Origin: Mallotus nudiflorus
Taxonomy: Eukaryota > Streptophyta > Magnoliopsida > Malpighiales > Euphorbiaceae
Assembly (NCBI GenBank): GCA_947683625.1
Contig: CANTUR010000166.1
Coordinates: 6,961,001 to 7,025,000 of the forward strand
Direction of reading: 5' to 3'
DNA length: 64,000 nucleotides
The notes under the pieces were generated by a model. The model ran no database searches and was not told the DNA's origin. It saw nothing but the letters and a program-made list of their open reading frames with translations. Position 1 is the stretch's first letter; every line of letters starts with the position of its first letter. A program made the translations under genes and the position numbers. Below are positions 1-14,400 of the stretch, in pieces.

Positions 1-2040
1 TTTGTGTTTTGTATTTTATTACTTTTGATTATTCGATTATTTTTTTATTAACATGCAAATTATAATTTCCTCCAAACAATTTTTGGATTTTATATTTAAG
101 CCCAAGTTTGCACATTAATTCAATTTCATGCATTATAAATCTCAATATTCATCACAAAAATCCACAAAAAAAGTACATTCAAATAAATAGGGGAAGAGAT
201 TAAAGATTACAACGCTTTGCGCAACTAAAAGTAAAATAAACAAAAAATAAACAAATAACAAATAACAAATAAACTAGCTATTAAAAAAGCAAACTTAAGG
301 AATACTCAATTGATGACTATGAGTCACCCCTACAAAAAACTCAATATTAGTCTCTATGAAGATAAGAAAACTTCTACAAAATAAACCCACAAAGGTAATT
401 CAATATAACACCAAATATATGTAAGTAAAAAAGGGACAAACTTATGAATACATTTGATTTGAGCATGATGACGAAATAATTATGTAAGAAGGGAACTATC
501 AATATAAAGACGCGAAGATATATGGATCATGAAAAAAATAGACTTAAGGTCAAAAGTTAAAATGCTAGACTCTATTGATGAGGCGTCGCCTCTAGACATA
601 AAGGTGATTTTGTATTGTCTCAACCTAGAGAGGCGACGCCTCTTTAAAGAGGTGTCGCTTGATAGTAAGACACAAAAATTTTTTGATCAAGCTCTTGACT
701 TAAAAGTTAATTAAATCGTATATATAAACAACTTTACACTTACATTAATACTTAGGAGCACAAAACATCACGTATGAACACAGTATCTAAAGTAAACAAT
801 GAAACTAATGTAAACAAGTAAACAATAAAAAACTTATATAAAAACTAGAGCTTAATGGAAATATGGAGTTTTTACTGTTCTATAAGCTTGCTTTTCAAAA
901 AGAGTTGGCCCTCATAAGTTGTTTTGATCCAAAGCTTCACTTGAATGCAAGATCTCCCCCTTCTTTTTTCAAGAAATGGATTTTCAAGTTAGCTTTTTCC
1001 TTTCCTTCTTAAGAACCTTTTTTTTTTCTTTTTTAGAGCTCTTTTTTTTTTCTTCAGCTTCCTCTTAGTTGCTAATGGTTGCTAACTTCTTTTTTTTTTT
1101 TCTTTCCACTCCTTTTTTAAGCCCCCATGCTTAGACAAAGCATTTAATTTTCATTCTCCATCATTACTTTCCTTTTTTCTTACTTTTTCTCATCTAAAGT
1201 CTCATTTTCACGTAACTCTCAAGTCTACAAGAGTATGAGGCCTACCCTCTAGGCCACAATTGTCATATCTGCATTTAATGTATATGCAAGTGGTTAGTGA
1301 AGATGCAGCGTCTCTTCGATAAGACATTGCCTTATCCCATAGAGACGGTACCTCATCGTTGAGGTATCGCCTCATTGGCTTAATCCAAGATTAGGCCTTT
1401 GGGCTAAAATGAGCTTGAGCTTTATAAGTCCATTTTCAAGGAGATTTCGGGGCTTTTCTTACATTCAAACTTCGCTTGTTCTCATCACCTGGGCTTCATT
1501 TCGGGCTGATTAAATCGAGCATTTACAATTCATTCTCTATTACGGGCCAATCGAACTAGATATTTACAATTATACACTTAAAAATTCAGTGAAAAAATTA
1601 ACCAAACAAACTCTTGAAAGAAAAGCGTACACAGATTGGATATTTTGTTTGTAGTACTCACATAAAGGAAATTAAAAGAATAAAAAAAAAACAAGAACTT
1701 TGGATTAGGGTTTATGGAAGGAAAGTAGCTAAGCTAGGGTTTAATTTTGGGTAGAGTTATCGGGCGAAGTAGTCCCGGTCCACTATTTAAGAGAAACTTT
1801 TCGAATAACCACGTGGACCAATACGATTCTACCGTGACGGGAACTTGTCACCACCATTGAAGGCGTTGACAATGTTTTCCGATCTCAACTAGCAGGACGC
1901 CACGTTCGCCATTAAAATCTGAACAAGGACATCTCGGGCACATTTTTGGACGAAGCACTACACCATCACCACACCAGATTAAAACCCAATCTGGTCATAG
2001 CGAGAAAAAAAAAAAAAGGAAACAGTCTCTTCTCTCTGCG
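1..2040. other. AT-rich intergenic region upstream of the SABRE gene
   Basis: No convincing gene is visible on either strand. The DNA is AT-rich with homopolymer T runs (about 1020-1100). A 61-codon open frame at 529-714 is not supported by any recognisable motif and runs across the quasi-palindromic repeats noted separately. The last few hundred bases before 2040 should contain the promoter of the downstream gene, but I cannot place a TATA box or transcription start with confidence. Parts of 1240-1560 look like degraded repeat sequence, but I see no terminal repeats or coding remnant that would name a family. Confidence 0.55.
580..642. repeat. Pair of quasi-palindromic GAGGCG-N-CGCCTC motifs
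   Basis: Positions 580-592 read GAGGCGTCGCCTC and 630-642 read GAGGCGACGCCTC. Each is a 6+1+6 palindrome, and each is the exact reverse complement of the other. A looser version (GAGGTGTCGC) follows at about 650-659, and related but weaker patterns occur at about 1308-1375. These are GC-rich islands in otherwise very AT-rich DNA, which suggests a decayed repeat element or a small hairpin family. Function is unknown. Confidence 0.5.
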
Positions 2041-2102
2041 TGTGCGATCAGTGAGCAACGCACGGATCGGATCTGCGGTTCGTTTCTTCTAGAATAAAAT
2101 TG

Positions 2103-2165
2103 ATGAAAGAGAAAAGCGATCGCTATGCGTCGAGGCGGAGCAAGGAGAAGAAGACTCGTTCCTAA
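2103..2165 (+). promoter_or_regulatory. Possible upstream ORF in the SABRE 5' leader
   Basis: An ATG at 2103 opens a 20-codon basic peptide frame that stops at 2163-2165. It lies 328 bases before the assigned SABRE start codon at 2431. A second short frame (ATG 2304, stop 2385-2387, 27 codons), an overlapping one from about 2350 and a 3-codon frame at 2190 also precede the start. If the transcript begins upstream of about 2100, scanning ribosomes would meet several AUGs first. The transcription start is not visible, so this is conditional. Confidence 0.35.
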
Positions 2166-2430
2166 TTATTCAATAAAAGAAGTGAAAAAATGGAATATTA
2201 ATAAATAATAAACAAATTCCACAATCATAGCATCATCATCATCGTCATTTTCGCCTTTTGTATCGTCTGTTCAATTGCTGAGGTTTCTCAATTTCAAGGG
2301 GCAATGATTGTTTTGATACGGAGAAGCTGTTGTGATTATTCGTTATTGTTATGTGTAGAGAACGCGTGTTGTTTGAATAGCTTCTGATCGAGTGTTGTTT
2401 TTCTGCGGGAATAAAGTGGCAGTGGCGGCA

Positions 2431-5400
2431 ATGGCAGCCTCGCCAGTGAAATTTCTTTTTGGATTTTTGATGATTTCCATCACATTGTGGATGGTCTTCA
2501 TGTAAGTTACTGTCTCCTTCATATTTTTCTTTTTTTCTTTTTTTCTTTTTTTTTTTTTTCTAAATGTTCGTGGTTGTGGTTGGTTTGATCATAGTTACAA
2601 CTGAAATTTGATTGTTCTGGAGATTTTTAGTTGAGTATTTGAATGTGATTAGGGCAGAAGTGAATGATTTGGTTGTTGAATTGGAATGCTGCCATTTAGA
2701 AGCCATTATGCATGCAAGAAATTTAAAAATCCGTATCACTTGTTAATTGTATTATTGACAATTTTTATAGCCCGTATGGAAGCTTTTGATATGGGCAAAA
2801 AATTTTGGGCTTGTTCAGTTGAAATTTTTTCATGTTTTCTTTTCCTACTTCGTTTTCTATTGTCAGTTTTAATTTTCATTGGAAATGCTTCTACATGTTC
2901 ACTGAATCCCTCTACTTCTTGTCCCCTTCTTGAAGTTGCTTGGTGCTTAATTAAGTCATATTATGTTCTCTGAGGATCGAGCAATGAACTCAAGTGGAAG
3001 AGTGATTTGATTTTATGGTAGCAAAACAGAAACATAAGGCTTTGTTTAGGTTTTGAAGGGATGGACTGGAAGTTGATATAACTTTTCCATGTTTGAAAGC
3101 AGCTTGTTTTAAACGGTACTTTTGATGATAATATATATAGAAATACTCATTTAAAGAGAGGCATATATGAAAGATTAGAAGTGGCATGCTGCTTTGGCTC
3201 TTATTGTAGTTTTGTTTTGTTGACTTTAGTTGCATAGGCCTCCAAGTTATGGCCTTATACCATCCTGATTTTAGATCCATACTTTTTAAAGTTTCTCATA
3301 TTCTAGTAGTCCGCATCCATTTTGATTGCCAAATTTTGATTCTGCATCTTGTATTCCAGATTTGCTTCTAGGTTGCTAGCTTGGATTTTAAGCCGGATTG
3401 TCGGAGCATCTGTTGGATTTCGAGTTGGTGGATGGAAATGTTTACGAGATGTCATAGTGAAGTTCAAAAAGGTTTGTTTTTACATCTAATATGGGGTATT
3501 TCCATTTCTATGACTCTGTTAACTAGAGGCTTGTCTTCTGACACATTGAAGAAAATTAATGGCTTGTTATACCGTAGTAAGTTATCCATTAGTCGTAATT
3601 TACTTAGCCTTTTTGGGTCAATGGTTCAATGTTTTTTCTACACAGAGATCTTCTCTGGTGCCATCTGAAACCTTCACTCTAGAGTAGAATTTTTTGTTGG
3701 GACAAAGTGAACATGCTTTATTTGGACCTATATTTATATCCTTTCTGAATTTAATGTGGATTATCTTCAGCATTGTGCATCTGTTCTGCAAATTATTGTG
3801 TTATGTGCTCACAGAATACTGCTATCTGGTGTGTTATGTTATATGGTAGGAAACTAATTAGTTAATAGCATTTTAGCTTATACTAGATTATTGTGTTTGT
3901 TCTGCTCCTTCTTTTGTCTTGAAGCGAGTGTAAATGGTCAGAGATTGGTGATTTGAGCAGTTTTAATTAGGCTGATTTGATTAACTCTTTAGCTAGAATA
4001 TGACCATTGTAATGATATGACAGAGAATCTGAAGTTTGAAAGCTAAATAGCATTGTCCTGGAGCCCCTGCCCCATATTTTGTTATTCTTATTGATGGATT
4101 CGGAAATGGGAATGGTTGTGCCTTCTTCAAACTATAAAAATCAATGTTATTTTTATAAAATTTCCTTTAGAAAGCCATATGATTTCTGGTTCCACTGATC
4201 TGAATTAGTGAACAATTTTTAACTTTTGTGTCCTGACCACCCTGTCCCTCTTTAGTTGTCAATATTTATGATTTATTTTGTTCATCATCATACTAATTTC
4301 AGTTCCTTTACCCTTTTCCTTGGAGGTGGAAGACTTTAGTATGATCCACCATGTGTTCATTTAATTCTAATGCACTTTGTTATGACTTTGACAATTTACA
4401 GGGTCCTGTTGAATCTATATCAGTTGGTGAAATTAGACTCAGCGTACGCCAGTCTTTGGTCAAGCTTGGGGTTGGCTTCCTTTCCAGGGATCCAAAGCTG
4501 CAGGTGTTAATATGTGACTTGGAACTTGTAATGAGGCCTTCTAGCAAAGGCACTCAGAAAACAAAAACTCGAAAAGCTCGCTCCCGCTCTTCAGGTGCAG
4601 GCCGTGGAAAGTGGATGGTCTTGGCTAACATAGCAAGATTTCTGTCAGTTTCTGTTACAGATTTGGTTATAAAGGTTAGTGATGTCTGACCTATTCTACT
4701 TAAAGTTTGTGGAGGGATGTAAGCTGATTAATTTTTTTTCTAGTAGGAGTCTTGGACGCACCTTCTTTTTATGACACAAAAATGTGGTTGAACCTAATGT
4801 GTCGGGATTGATATACATGTTTTTGTTTGGACATTAAATGAATAATCCCAAAAAAAAAAAAAAACCTATCCAGCCCAGATTTACAACTACATTGAAACAC
4901 ATACTCAATTTGACTCGGCCAGCCTACCTGTTTTCTGTCTTTGCAGTGGCTATATGTTGATTTTGTTTTTATTTAAACATGTTGTCATGAATGCTGTATT
5001 AATAACTAAGGAAGGAGCTAGTGGAGGTTGTATGGAATTGAAGTAGCAGTTGTGCTAAAGTATTTAACTTCTTAATTGATTTTACTTTCCCTTCTTTTAG
5101 TTCTTTCATTTTGATTTTTTTCTCCTGCTGTTGACTTTTATTACTACTATGCTTTTCTTTGAAAAAATTGCAGATGTCCAAAGCTATGGTTGAAGTTAAG
5201 GAATTGATGTTGGATATAACCAAAGATGGTGGATCCAAACCAAATCTATATGTTAAGCTACACATATTACCTATTGTTATTAATGTGGACGAACCACATG
5301 TTAGTTGTGACCAAACATCCAGTTTCGACAGTGGGGGATGCATTTCTGCAGGCGAGACGTCATTTAGTACAACAGATGCGGCCTCTGCCTCCTTCAGCTG

Positions 5401-8400
5401 CGATGATTTTTCCCTCTCTTGTGAATTTGGTCATGATAGGTCGTTTCTCCTTTGTCTTTGATTACACTTTAGTTGCTATGTTAGTAGATCTTATTCTTCC
5501 AAGTTTATAGGTGGTGATATTAGATGATATTGAATTTGCTTTTAATTGATAATCAGAAAAGAAGAATTACACAAAAGAAAACCATGAAGGGTGCTTCTTG
5601 TGTAAACTATCTGTATGTATACTAGGACACCATTTTTCAAATTTAGTATAATTTAAAAAAGAATTCTTACATCTAATGACGGAGCGTTATAACCACTTGT
5701 TTGGGGAATGGTTAGTGGCTGTGGCCGAATATGTTTTAGATCATGAAGGAATCTGAAAACTCATTTCTTCGTTTAGACTATTGGTTTATCAGAAAAGTTG
5801 ATGGTATTCCATTAGATTATCGCCTTCCTATTTTCATCATGCACTCATTTCAAGTTTTCACATATTGGCTAACTATCCTGGCCTTATGTTTTGTTAAGGA
5901 TCTTACTGAACACAGAATACCTGTTCATTTTCTGCCTGTGAATATTCACATTTTCTTTTGTTTCTTTAAGGGTCATATAGAAGGATGTGACTTTTGGATA
6001 ATCTGTATGGTTTTTAACTCCTTTAAATGTTTTTAGTTCCAATTTGTCTCTCTCTTCATTTGTTTCCTCTTGAAGGTTAAACTTCTTCTTCTTATGTAAT
6101 GGTGTTTGTGTGGTCAGTCGTGCTAAGTAGAATCAGCAGCAATGCCTTGTTACATGTTTGAAGGCCATTTAATTCGTGGTTTGCCTATTGAGGCATTAAT
6201 GCTCAGCATTTGTTTTTACATCTCTGTGGTTCACTTTGTGGAGCAAGTTCTTGCTATGTTTGGTGAGCTATGGCTTTTTGCATGTAGTTTGGAGGACTTT
6301 TTTCCATTTCCATATAAAGCTTTTGGAATGAGAAAGTTAATAAAGATTCTGTATTATCTTTTCACATTGTTTGTCTCAGTGATTGCACTCGTGTATTTTC
6401 AAGAAAATTCTCTATTATTAATTCTTATAAAGGAAAAGATATCATTTTGTTTATTCACCATGGTGTTCTTCTAGTGCTAAGAATTATCTCAAAGGATTTT
6501 TAGCTGACATACAATAGGATCAGAGAGCCCTTTTTTTGTTTACTGTAGGTTTCTAGGCTTTTCTTTTTGTCAATTCTTTCATTTAGGAGCAGCTATTTTC
6601 GTCTGTTTTCATTATACTTTTTGTTATTCTCTTATAATTTATTTTGATTAAAAAAAAAAAGAAACTCTCCAGTTCAGGCTTCTAGATGTATATTGGGAGG
6701 GATCAAAATTTTGTCTTTTGTTTGTGTTTCTTTTTCAGATGGCTGTTGTGTTATCTGTATGTTTTTGGCATGAGTTTGATATGGATATTAGATTGGACTG
6801 CTTGATTGCCTTTCTTGGTCTTGCACCTTTGTGCTTCCCCTTGAGAGATCCTCAATTTAATTCCCCATCTATCCTCTCTAATCTTAATGGATCTTTTTGC
6901 ATGCATTTGGTCATGAATATTTTGGCTTCATCAGTTACAAGTTTTTGCATTTGTCTTTTTTATAGGGAAGTGGGTGTAATTATCCGGAATGTTGATGTTT
7001 TGAGTGGGGAGGTTACTGTGAACCTGAATGAGAAGCTGCTTTCAAAAAAGAAGACTTTAGATGCTTCTTCTCAGATAGATAAAGTGGAACTTAGTTCTGT
7101 AGTTGCTAAAGATCCACACAAAAAACAATCAGCACTTGTTACAATTACAAAGTATACTTCTATGTTTCCTGAAAAGGTTAGTTACTATTTTTATGGCTTT
7201 ATCAAGCAGTCTCCTCTTCTCATTTCATTTTATATTGTAATTGAATATTGTTCACAAGGAAAGTTTTCATTAATTTAGTTGCTGATTTTTTTTTTGTCCC
7301 AACAGAGTTGTCTAATTGAAAAAGCTTGTATCTGCACCTAAGTTATAAATGGTATAATTGTCATGCTTCTTTTTTTGTGCTGCATATAGTTTAGAGCTAG
7401 GAAGAATGTGAAATCATGTGGACCAGTAAAAACCACATTAATAAGAAGCAAAACAAAATAAGAAAAGTCAGGTCAGATGTTTACTGTTCAAGCTTTAGCG
7501 TGAATAGTATCTGGGGCCATTTTTTCATGAAAGGTTTACAGTAATTGAACTTGTAAAAGTTTCACGGTTTACATTTGGCATTCCTTAGCCTTTACAACTG
7601 AGATTTGTAGTTTTTGTACCTAGGGTTGAATGCATCAACCTAATCAAGATATTTGCTGGAAGTTTTCAAATTTCATGTTTCCGTTATTTCTAGAGCATCG
7701 CATTGTAAGGATATGTGTTTATTGACTTAAATTAGCTCTAAATGTATGGGGATCTGGTGATCTAAATGCCACTTGACAGACTTGCTTTTTGACTGATAGG
7801 TTTGCTTTGCTTTACCAAAATTGAATGTGAGGTTTGTTCATCAAGAATTTAATCTTGTCATTGAGAACAATATCACAGGCGTTCAATTTAAGAGCATCAA
7901 ATCTCGATGTATTGAAGATGTTGGGGAGAGTACTCGCATGGATGTTCAGATGGATTTCAGTGAGATACATGTATGAGAGTAATGATTGTTGTCGAATCTC
8001 TTATGATGTTGTAATTTTGACATTCATCATTCAACTTGGCCTCTTCTTGATGATGAATTTTGCATTATTTCAGCTTCTCAGAGAAGATGGTACTTCTATT
8101 ATGGAGATACTAAAAGTTGTTGTCATCTCTTTCATATACATTCCGATACAGGTAAGTCTTCTTCTAGTTGATTTCTAAGGGTGGTTTCTTTTCTCTGAAA
8201 AAAGTTGGTTTTCTTCATGTTGAAAACAGAATTTCTTGTTTTTATTTGAAATGTTTTCTTTACCAACTCTTTATAGCTTTGTGCTTACAAATGATTTATG
8301 TTGTTATGCTCCAATGTTTATACCTTCTCTTTTTTATAGTTCTTAATTGTTTTCTTTAAGCCATTTTTGTCAATAAAGTTTTAAGATTAATTTGTAATCA

Positions 8401-11400
8401 AATTATTAGTCTGATTGATCTATCATGCCTGGTTCTTGGTGCTTGTACTTTTCAGCCAACCTCACCAGTTAGAGCTGAAATAGATGTTAAGCTTGGAGGT
8501 ACTCAATGCAACATTATAATGAGTAGATTAAAGCCATGGTTGCAACTCCACTACTCAAAGAAGAAGAAAATGGTTCTTCGGGAGGAAATTCCTGCTGTTG
8601 TAAAGCCTCAATCAACTGAATCTAAAGCAATTATTTGGACATGTACTGTCTCAGCTCCAGAGATGACTGTCGTGCTTTACAGTATCAGTGGGCTGTCCTT
8701 GTATCATGTAAGTGATGCACTTAATATTATGTGCTGTATTTGTGCTTGACTACAGTGATCGAGGAGGTTATCTTAGATATTTCTTTGTCCCTTGGCATCC
8801 TGGAGGACTTTTAGGTATCTAATAAACAAATTCCTATATTTTGGAGGTGTTATGGGCTCATCTTTTTGGTTTCCATGCTCAATTTAGTTATCTTTTCACC
8901 TGGAAGTTAAGCATTTTATTTATTTATTTATTTTTTGCAGTTCTGTTCTCAATCTTCCCATGTGTTCGCAAATAACATATCAAGCATGGGAACTGCAATA
9001 CATTTGGAACTTGGTGAACTAAACTTGCACATGTCTGATGAATATCAAGAATTCTTAAAAGAAAGCCCATTTGTTGTGGAATCAAATTCAGGTGCTTTAG
9101 TTCATATATCAAGGGTCAGTTTAGATTGGGGCAAAAAGGATATTGAATCATCTGAAGAGAACAGTGCTAGATGTAAATTAGCTCTCTTTGTTGATGTGAC
9201 TGGTATGGGTGTTTATTTTAACTTAAAGCGTCTAGAATCACTTGTAATAACTGCTATTTCCTTTCGAAACCTCGTGAAAAGTCTCTCTGCTTCTGGCAAA
9301 AGAACAACACAGAACCAAGCTGGACGGTCATCTAAACCATCAGGGAAAGGGATTCAAGTGCTAAAATTTAATCTAGAGCGATGTTCAGTAAATTTTTCTG
9401 GCGACACAATTTTGCACAATGCAGTTGTTGCTGATCCCAAGCGTGTAAATTATGGATCGCAGGGTGGTCGAGTTGTAATTAGTGTATCAGAAGATGGGAC
9501 ACCACGTACTGCAAGTGTGATATCCACAGTTTCCGAGGATTGCAAGATGTTGAAGTATTCCCTTTGTCTTGACATCTTCAATTTCAGTTTGTGTGTGAAC
9601 AAGGAGAACCAATCCACAGAGCTGGAGCTTGAAAGAGCAAGGTCTATTTATCAGGAACACTTAGAAGAGTATAGATCTGAAGCCAAAGTAACACTGTTTG
9701 ACATACGGAATTCAAAATTTGTGAGGCGCTCTGGTGGTCTTAAAGGGATTTCCATTTGCTCTCTTTTTAGTGCCACTGAGATTACAGTTAAGTGGGAGCC
9801 TGATGTACATCTGTCGCTAATTGAACTTGTTTTGCAACTGAAGTCTTTGATTCACAATCAGAAGCTTCAGAGACATGGTAATGAGTCTACAGAAGATGCC
9901 TCTAGCACGAGGGATACTGAACAGAAGAAAGACTCCTATTTGGAATCAGGGCATTTTGATAAGCCTAGGAAAAAGGAAACCATTTTTGCTATTGATGTGG
10001 AAATGTTGAATATATCAGCTGGAGTTGGAGATGGAGTGGATGCTATGGTGCAGGTTCAGTCAATTTTTTCTGAGAATGCCCGCATAGGAGTACTTCTTGA
10101 GGGGCTTATGCTTGGTTTTAATGGGGCCAGAGTGTTCAAAAGTGGTAGAATGCAAATTTCTCGTGTACCTAGTCCCTCTAATGGTTCATCTGATGCCAAA
10201 CATCCAGCAGCCATCACGTGGGATTGGGTGATTCAAGGGCTTGATGTTCATATCAGCATGCCATACAGGTTGGAGTTGCGTGCCATTGACGATTCAATTG
10301 AAGATATGTTGCGAGCTTTGAAGATTATTACTGCAGCTAAAGCTCAGCTTATATTTCCAACGATGAAAGAGAGCCCAAAGCCAAAAAAACCTAGTTCAAC
10401 AAAATTTGGTTGTGTGAAGCTTTGCATACGCAAGCTAACTGCTGATATTGAGGAAGAACCAATGCAGGGTTGGCTTGATGAGCACTATCGGCTGATGAAG
10501 AATGAGGCCTGTGAGCTGGCTGTCAGGTTGAAGTTTCTTGATGAATTTCTTTCAAAAGATGACCATTCTCCTAAAACTGTTGAAACAAATGATTCCTCCA
10601 TTGAAAGAAAGATTATGTTTGATGAGTTTGAGTTTGAGGTTGATGTTGAAGATCCTTCATTTGTTCAGAAAGTAAAAGACAAAATTTATAGACAATCCTT
10701 TAGGTCGTACTACCAGGCATGCCAGAAGCTAGCACCTTCTGAAGGTTCAGGTGCCTGTGGGGAAGGGTTTCAGTCAGGTTTTAAGATGAGCACTGCGAGA
10801 ACTTCTCTATTTTCCATTTTTGCTACAGAGTTGGATTTAAGCTTGACAAAAATTGATGGTGGGGATGATGGGATGATAGAAGTCCTGAAAAAGCTCGATC
10901 CTGTGTGTGGTAAAGAGAGCATACCATTTTCTCGACTCTATGGGAGTAACATCTCATTACGTGCAGGCACTCTTGTTATTCAGATAAGAGATTACACCTA
11001 TCCTCTTTTTTCTGCTACTGCTGGTAAATGTGAAGGCCGTATTGTGCTAGCACAGCAGGTATGGTTCTTTGCTGCTTCTCAGCCTCTTTTCCTACCTTCT
11101 GACACTAGTATTTTTTTTTTCTTGTGCGGAATGTGATCATTTTTCTTCTTTAGCTGCTTTATTTTAGCAATAACTTTTACAATACACCTGGAACATATAG
11201 TATTATTTTCAAACCACTGTTAAATCAATATTATTTTCTAACCACTGTTAAATGATAAGCTTTTACTGTACTCGCTCTAGTATTGGCCTGAGCAAAGGCA
11301 TTCAGATTATATTGGGCTATGGAGACATTGAGCAACTCTGCTAGGAGAGGTTTTAGAATGTGGAATGTTGTGTTCAAGTTTTAGTTGCTGTTACAGGGAC

Positions 11401-14400
11401 AGCAGGAGAGTACATTTTATGCATGCACATTAAAGAGATAGGATGATAGATTGGCTTAAAAATATTTTAATCCAGGTGGACTATTATCAAATATTTTTGT
11501 AGTGGAACTGATGGGGATTTCTTGGGCCAAGTCCGCTCTTGAGTGGTTGGGGATTTAAACTACAAGAAGAAAAGAGAAGAAGAGAAATATGAAACATTTC
11601 TTCAGAGCCATGTTCCAAATATAGTATTTCAGGCAGGCAAATCTTTATGCTAACAATGAAGGAGCCAAAGAATTTTGATTCAGAAGGTAGAATTTAATAG
11701 CAAAGGATGAGGTAGATCATAGATCATTTCCAATACTTGATTTGTAGCCAAAGCCTTTTCATCCAGTTGCTTGAGCTGCAACACCTGTCATTTTCTCCTT
11801 ATGCAACCATTCTTTTATTCTTTTGTTTCCCTTGCTCTGATCAAGCTATATATATGTGTGTATATGGATATATATACATTTGCTATTATAATTTTTGAGA
11901 AAAGAAGGAAACCATTAGTTAGTGATTACAATTTCTTGTATTTCTGCGAAGCAGAAAATTTATGGAATGGCGATGGCCTTTTTCTGGCTTCGCGAGTATC
12001 TGCCAAATAATCGAATTCGTTTTCTTCTGCTTTTTTTTTTTTTTTTTTTTATTTTTTGTGTTCCAATTTTCTATGATTGTGCTGCATTTCATCGTACTAT
12101 GTTGCATTTGTGTGCCTTTCTCTGTCCCTAATTATTGCTGTTTCCCTCTTGAAATAGGCAACAAGCTTTCAGCCCCAAATTTACCAAGAAGTCTTCATTG
12201 GGAGGTGGAGAATGGTGCGCATGCTCCGTTCAGCTAGTGGCACAACTCCTCCAATGAAAACATACTTTGATTTGCCTATAATTTTTGGGAAAGGCGAAAT
12301 ATCTTTTGGAGTGGGTTATGAACCATCTTTTGCTGATTTGAGCTATGCTTTTACTGTTGCTCTTCGTAGGGCTAATCTAAGTGTCAGGAATCCTGGTCCA
12401 GTAGTTCAACCACCAAAAAAGGAGCGCAGTTTACCATGGTGGGATGATATGAGAAATTACATTCATGGTAATATCACGTTAATCTTTTCAGAAACTAGGT
12501 GGCATGTTCTTGCAACAACTGATCCTTATGAAAAGCTTGACAAGCTTCAAATTACTTCTGGCCAAATGGAGATCCAACAGTCAGATGGCCGCATTTACTT
12601 GTCTGCAAAGGATTTTAAAATTCTGTTGAGCAGTTTGGAGAGCTTGGCTAACCGCTGTGGCTCAAAACTTCCTGCTAGTGTATGTGGTGCTTTTATTGTG
12701 GCCCCAGTCTTTACGCTTGAAGTTTCAATGGATTGGGATTGTAATTCTGGCACCCCACTGAATCATTACCTATTTGCACTTCCAATTGAAGGGAAGCCTC
12801 GTGAAAAAGTTTTTGATCCTTTCCGATCTACATCTGTGTCACTGCGGTGGAACTTCTCTTTAAGACCCTTTACTCACTCACACCAGGATCTATCCTCTCC
12901 TTCCTCAATGGCTGATAGTGCTGTTGTAGATGGAACTGTCTATACTTCACCTAACAAGCCTGAGAATGTTTCAGTTGTTACTCCCACATTGAATTTTGGT
13001 GCTCATGATTTAGCCTGGTTAATTAGGTTCTGGAACTTGAATTATCTGCCTCCCCACAAATTACGTGTCTTCTCCCGCTGGCCTCGTTTTGGTGTTCCCA
13101 GAGTTCCCAGATCAGGCAATTTGTCACTGGACAGGGTGATGACAGAATTTTTTCTCCGTATTGATTCTACACCTACTTGTATTAAACATATGCCATTAGA
13201 TGATGATGATCCTGCAAAAGGATTAACTTTTAATATGTCAAAGCTAAAGTATGAACTCTGTTTTAGTCGGGGTAAGCAAAAGTACACTTTTGAATGCAAA
13301 CGAGATACTCTTGATCTTGTTTACCAGGGTGTTGACCTTCACACGCCTAAGGCTATCATAGATAAAGAAGATTCTACCAGTGTTGCAAAAGTGGTTCAAA
13401 GGACAAGGAAAAGTTGTCAGCCTTCCACTGTGGATAGAATTCCCAGTGAAAAGCGCAATAATATTGGTGGTTGCACTGAGAAGCACCGGGATGATGGATT
13501 TCTTTTGTCATGCGATTATTTCACAATCAGAAGGCATGCACCAAAGGCTGACCCTGAAAGTCTTTTGGCATGGCAAGAGGCTGGCAGAAGAAATCTTGAG
13601 ATGACATACGTGAGGTCTGAGTTTGAAAATGGGAGCGAGAGTGATGATCATGCACGGTCTGATCCAAGTGACGATGATGGGTACAATGTGGTAATCGCCG
13701 ACAATTGTCAGCGAGTTTTTGTCTATAGTCTCAAGCTTTTATGGACCATTGAGAACAGAGATGCTGTTTGGTCCTGGGTTGGTGGAATATCCAAAGCATT
13801 TGAACCTCCCAAGCCTTCTCCTTCTCGGCAATATGCACAAAGGAAAGTACTTGCAGATAAACAGTCACATGTTGAAACTGAAGTGAATCAAGATGACATC
13901 TCTAGGCCCCCTTCTACCAGCAATGATGCTCATCCCCCTTCTCAACATAAGGAGACTTCAGCATCTCTTTCATCTCCATTGCATTCAGTTAAAATAGACA
14001 ATTCTTCCTTTGCTGCACTTGGTATGTCTTGAAACTTTTCTGGATTCATTAGCTTGTGAATGTTTTTTACTATTTTGTTAATGGAACTGTAATATTTGAT
14101 TTTTATGCATCTAGCCAGTTGGTGGTCTATGAAAGTCATTGTCGTTGAGTTTTAAAAATACTATTTTACATGCATCTGCTGATTATAAATTTTTACAAAT
14201 TGCCAATGTTTTTATCTAATATTCCTTGGATTTATTTCCAGTTACAAATGGAATCATAGATGATTCTGAGGAGGAAGGAACTTGCCATTTCATGGTGAAT
14301 GTTATTGAGCCACAATTCAATCTCCACTCAGAAGATGCCAATGTAAGCTTTGAACCTGATTTTAGGAATGTGATACTTCATCAGAATATGTGGTTATCAT

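Noticed and set aside
529..714. Small gene in the left flank
   Set aside because: The frame begins with ATG but has no recognisable motif, no codon bias signal I can see, and runs across repeat motifs.
6718..7278. 186-codon open frame on the plus strand
   Set aside because: It contains the real SABRE exon 6966-7176, but its flanks are read-through of introns; the acceptor at 6965 and donor at 7177 are clear.
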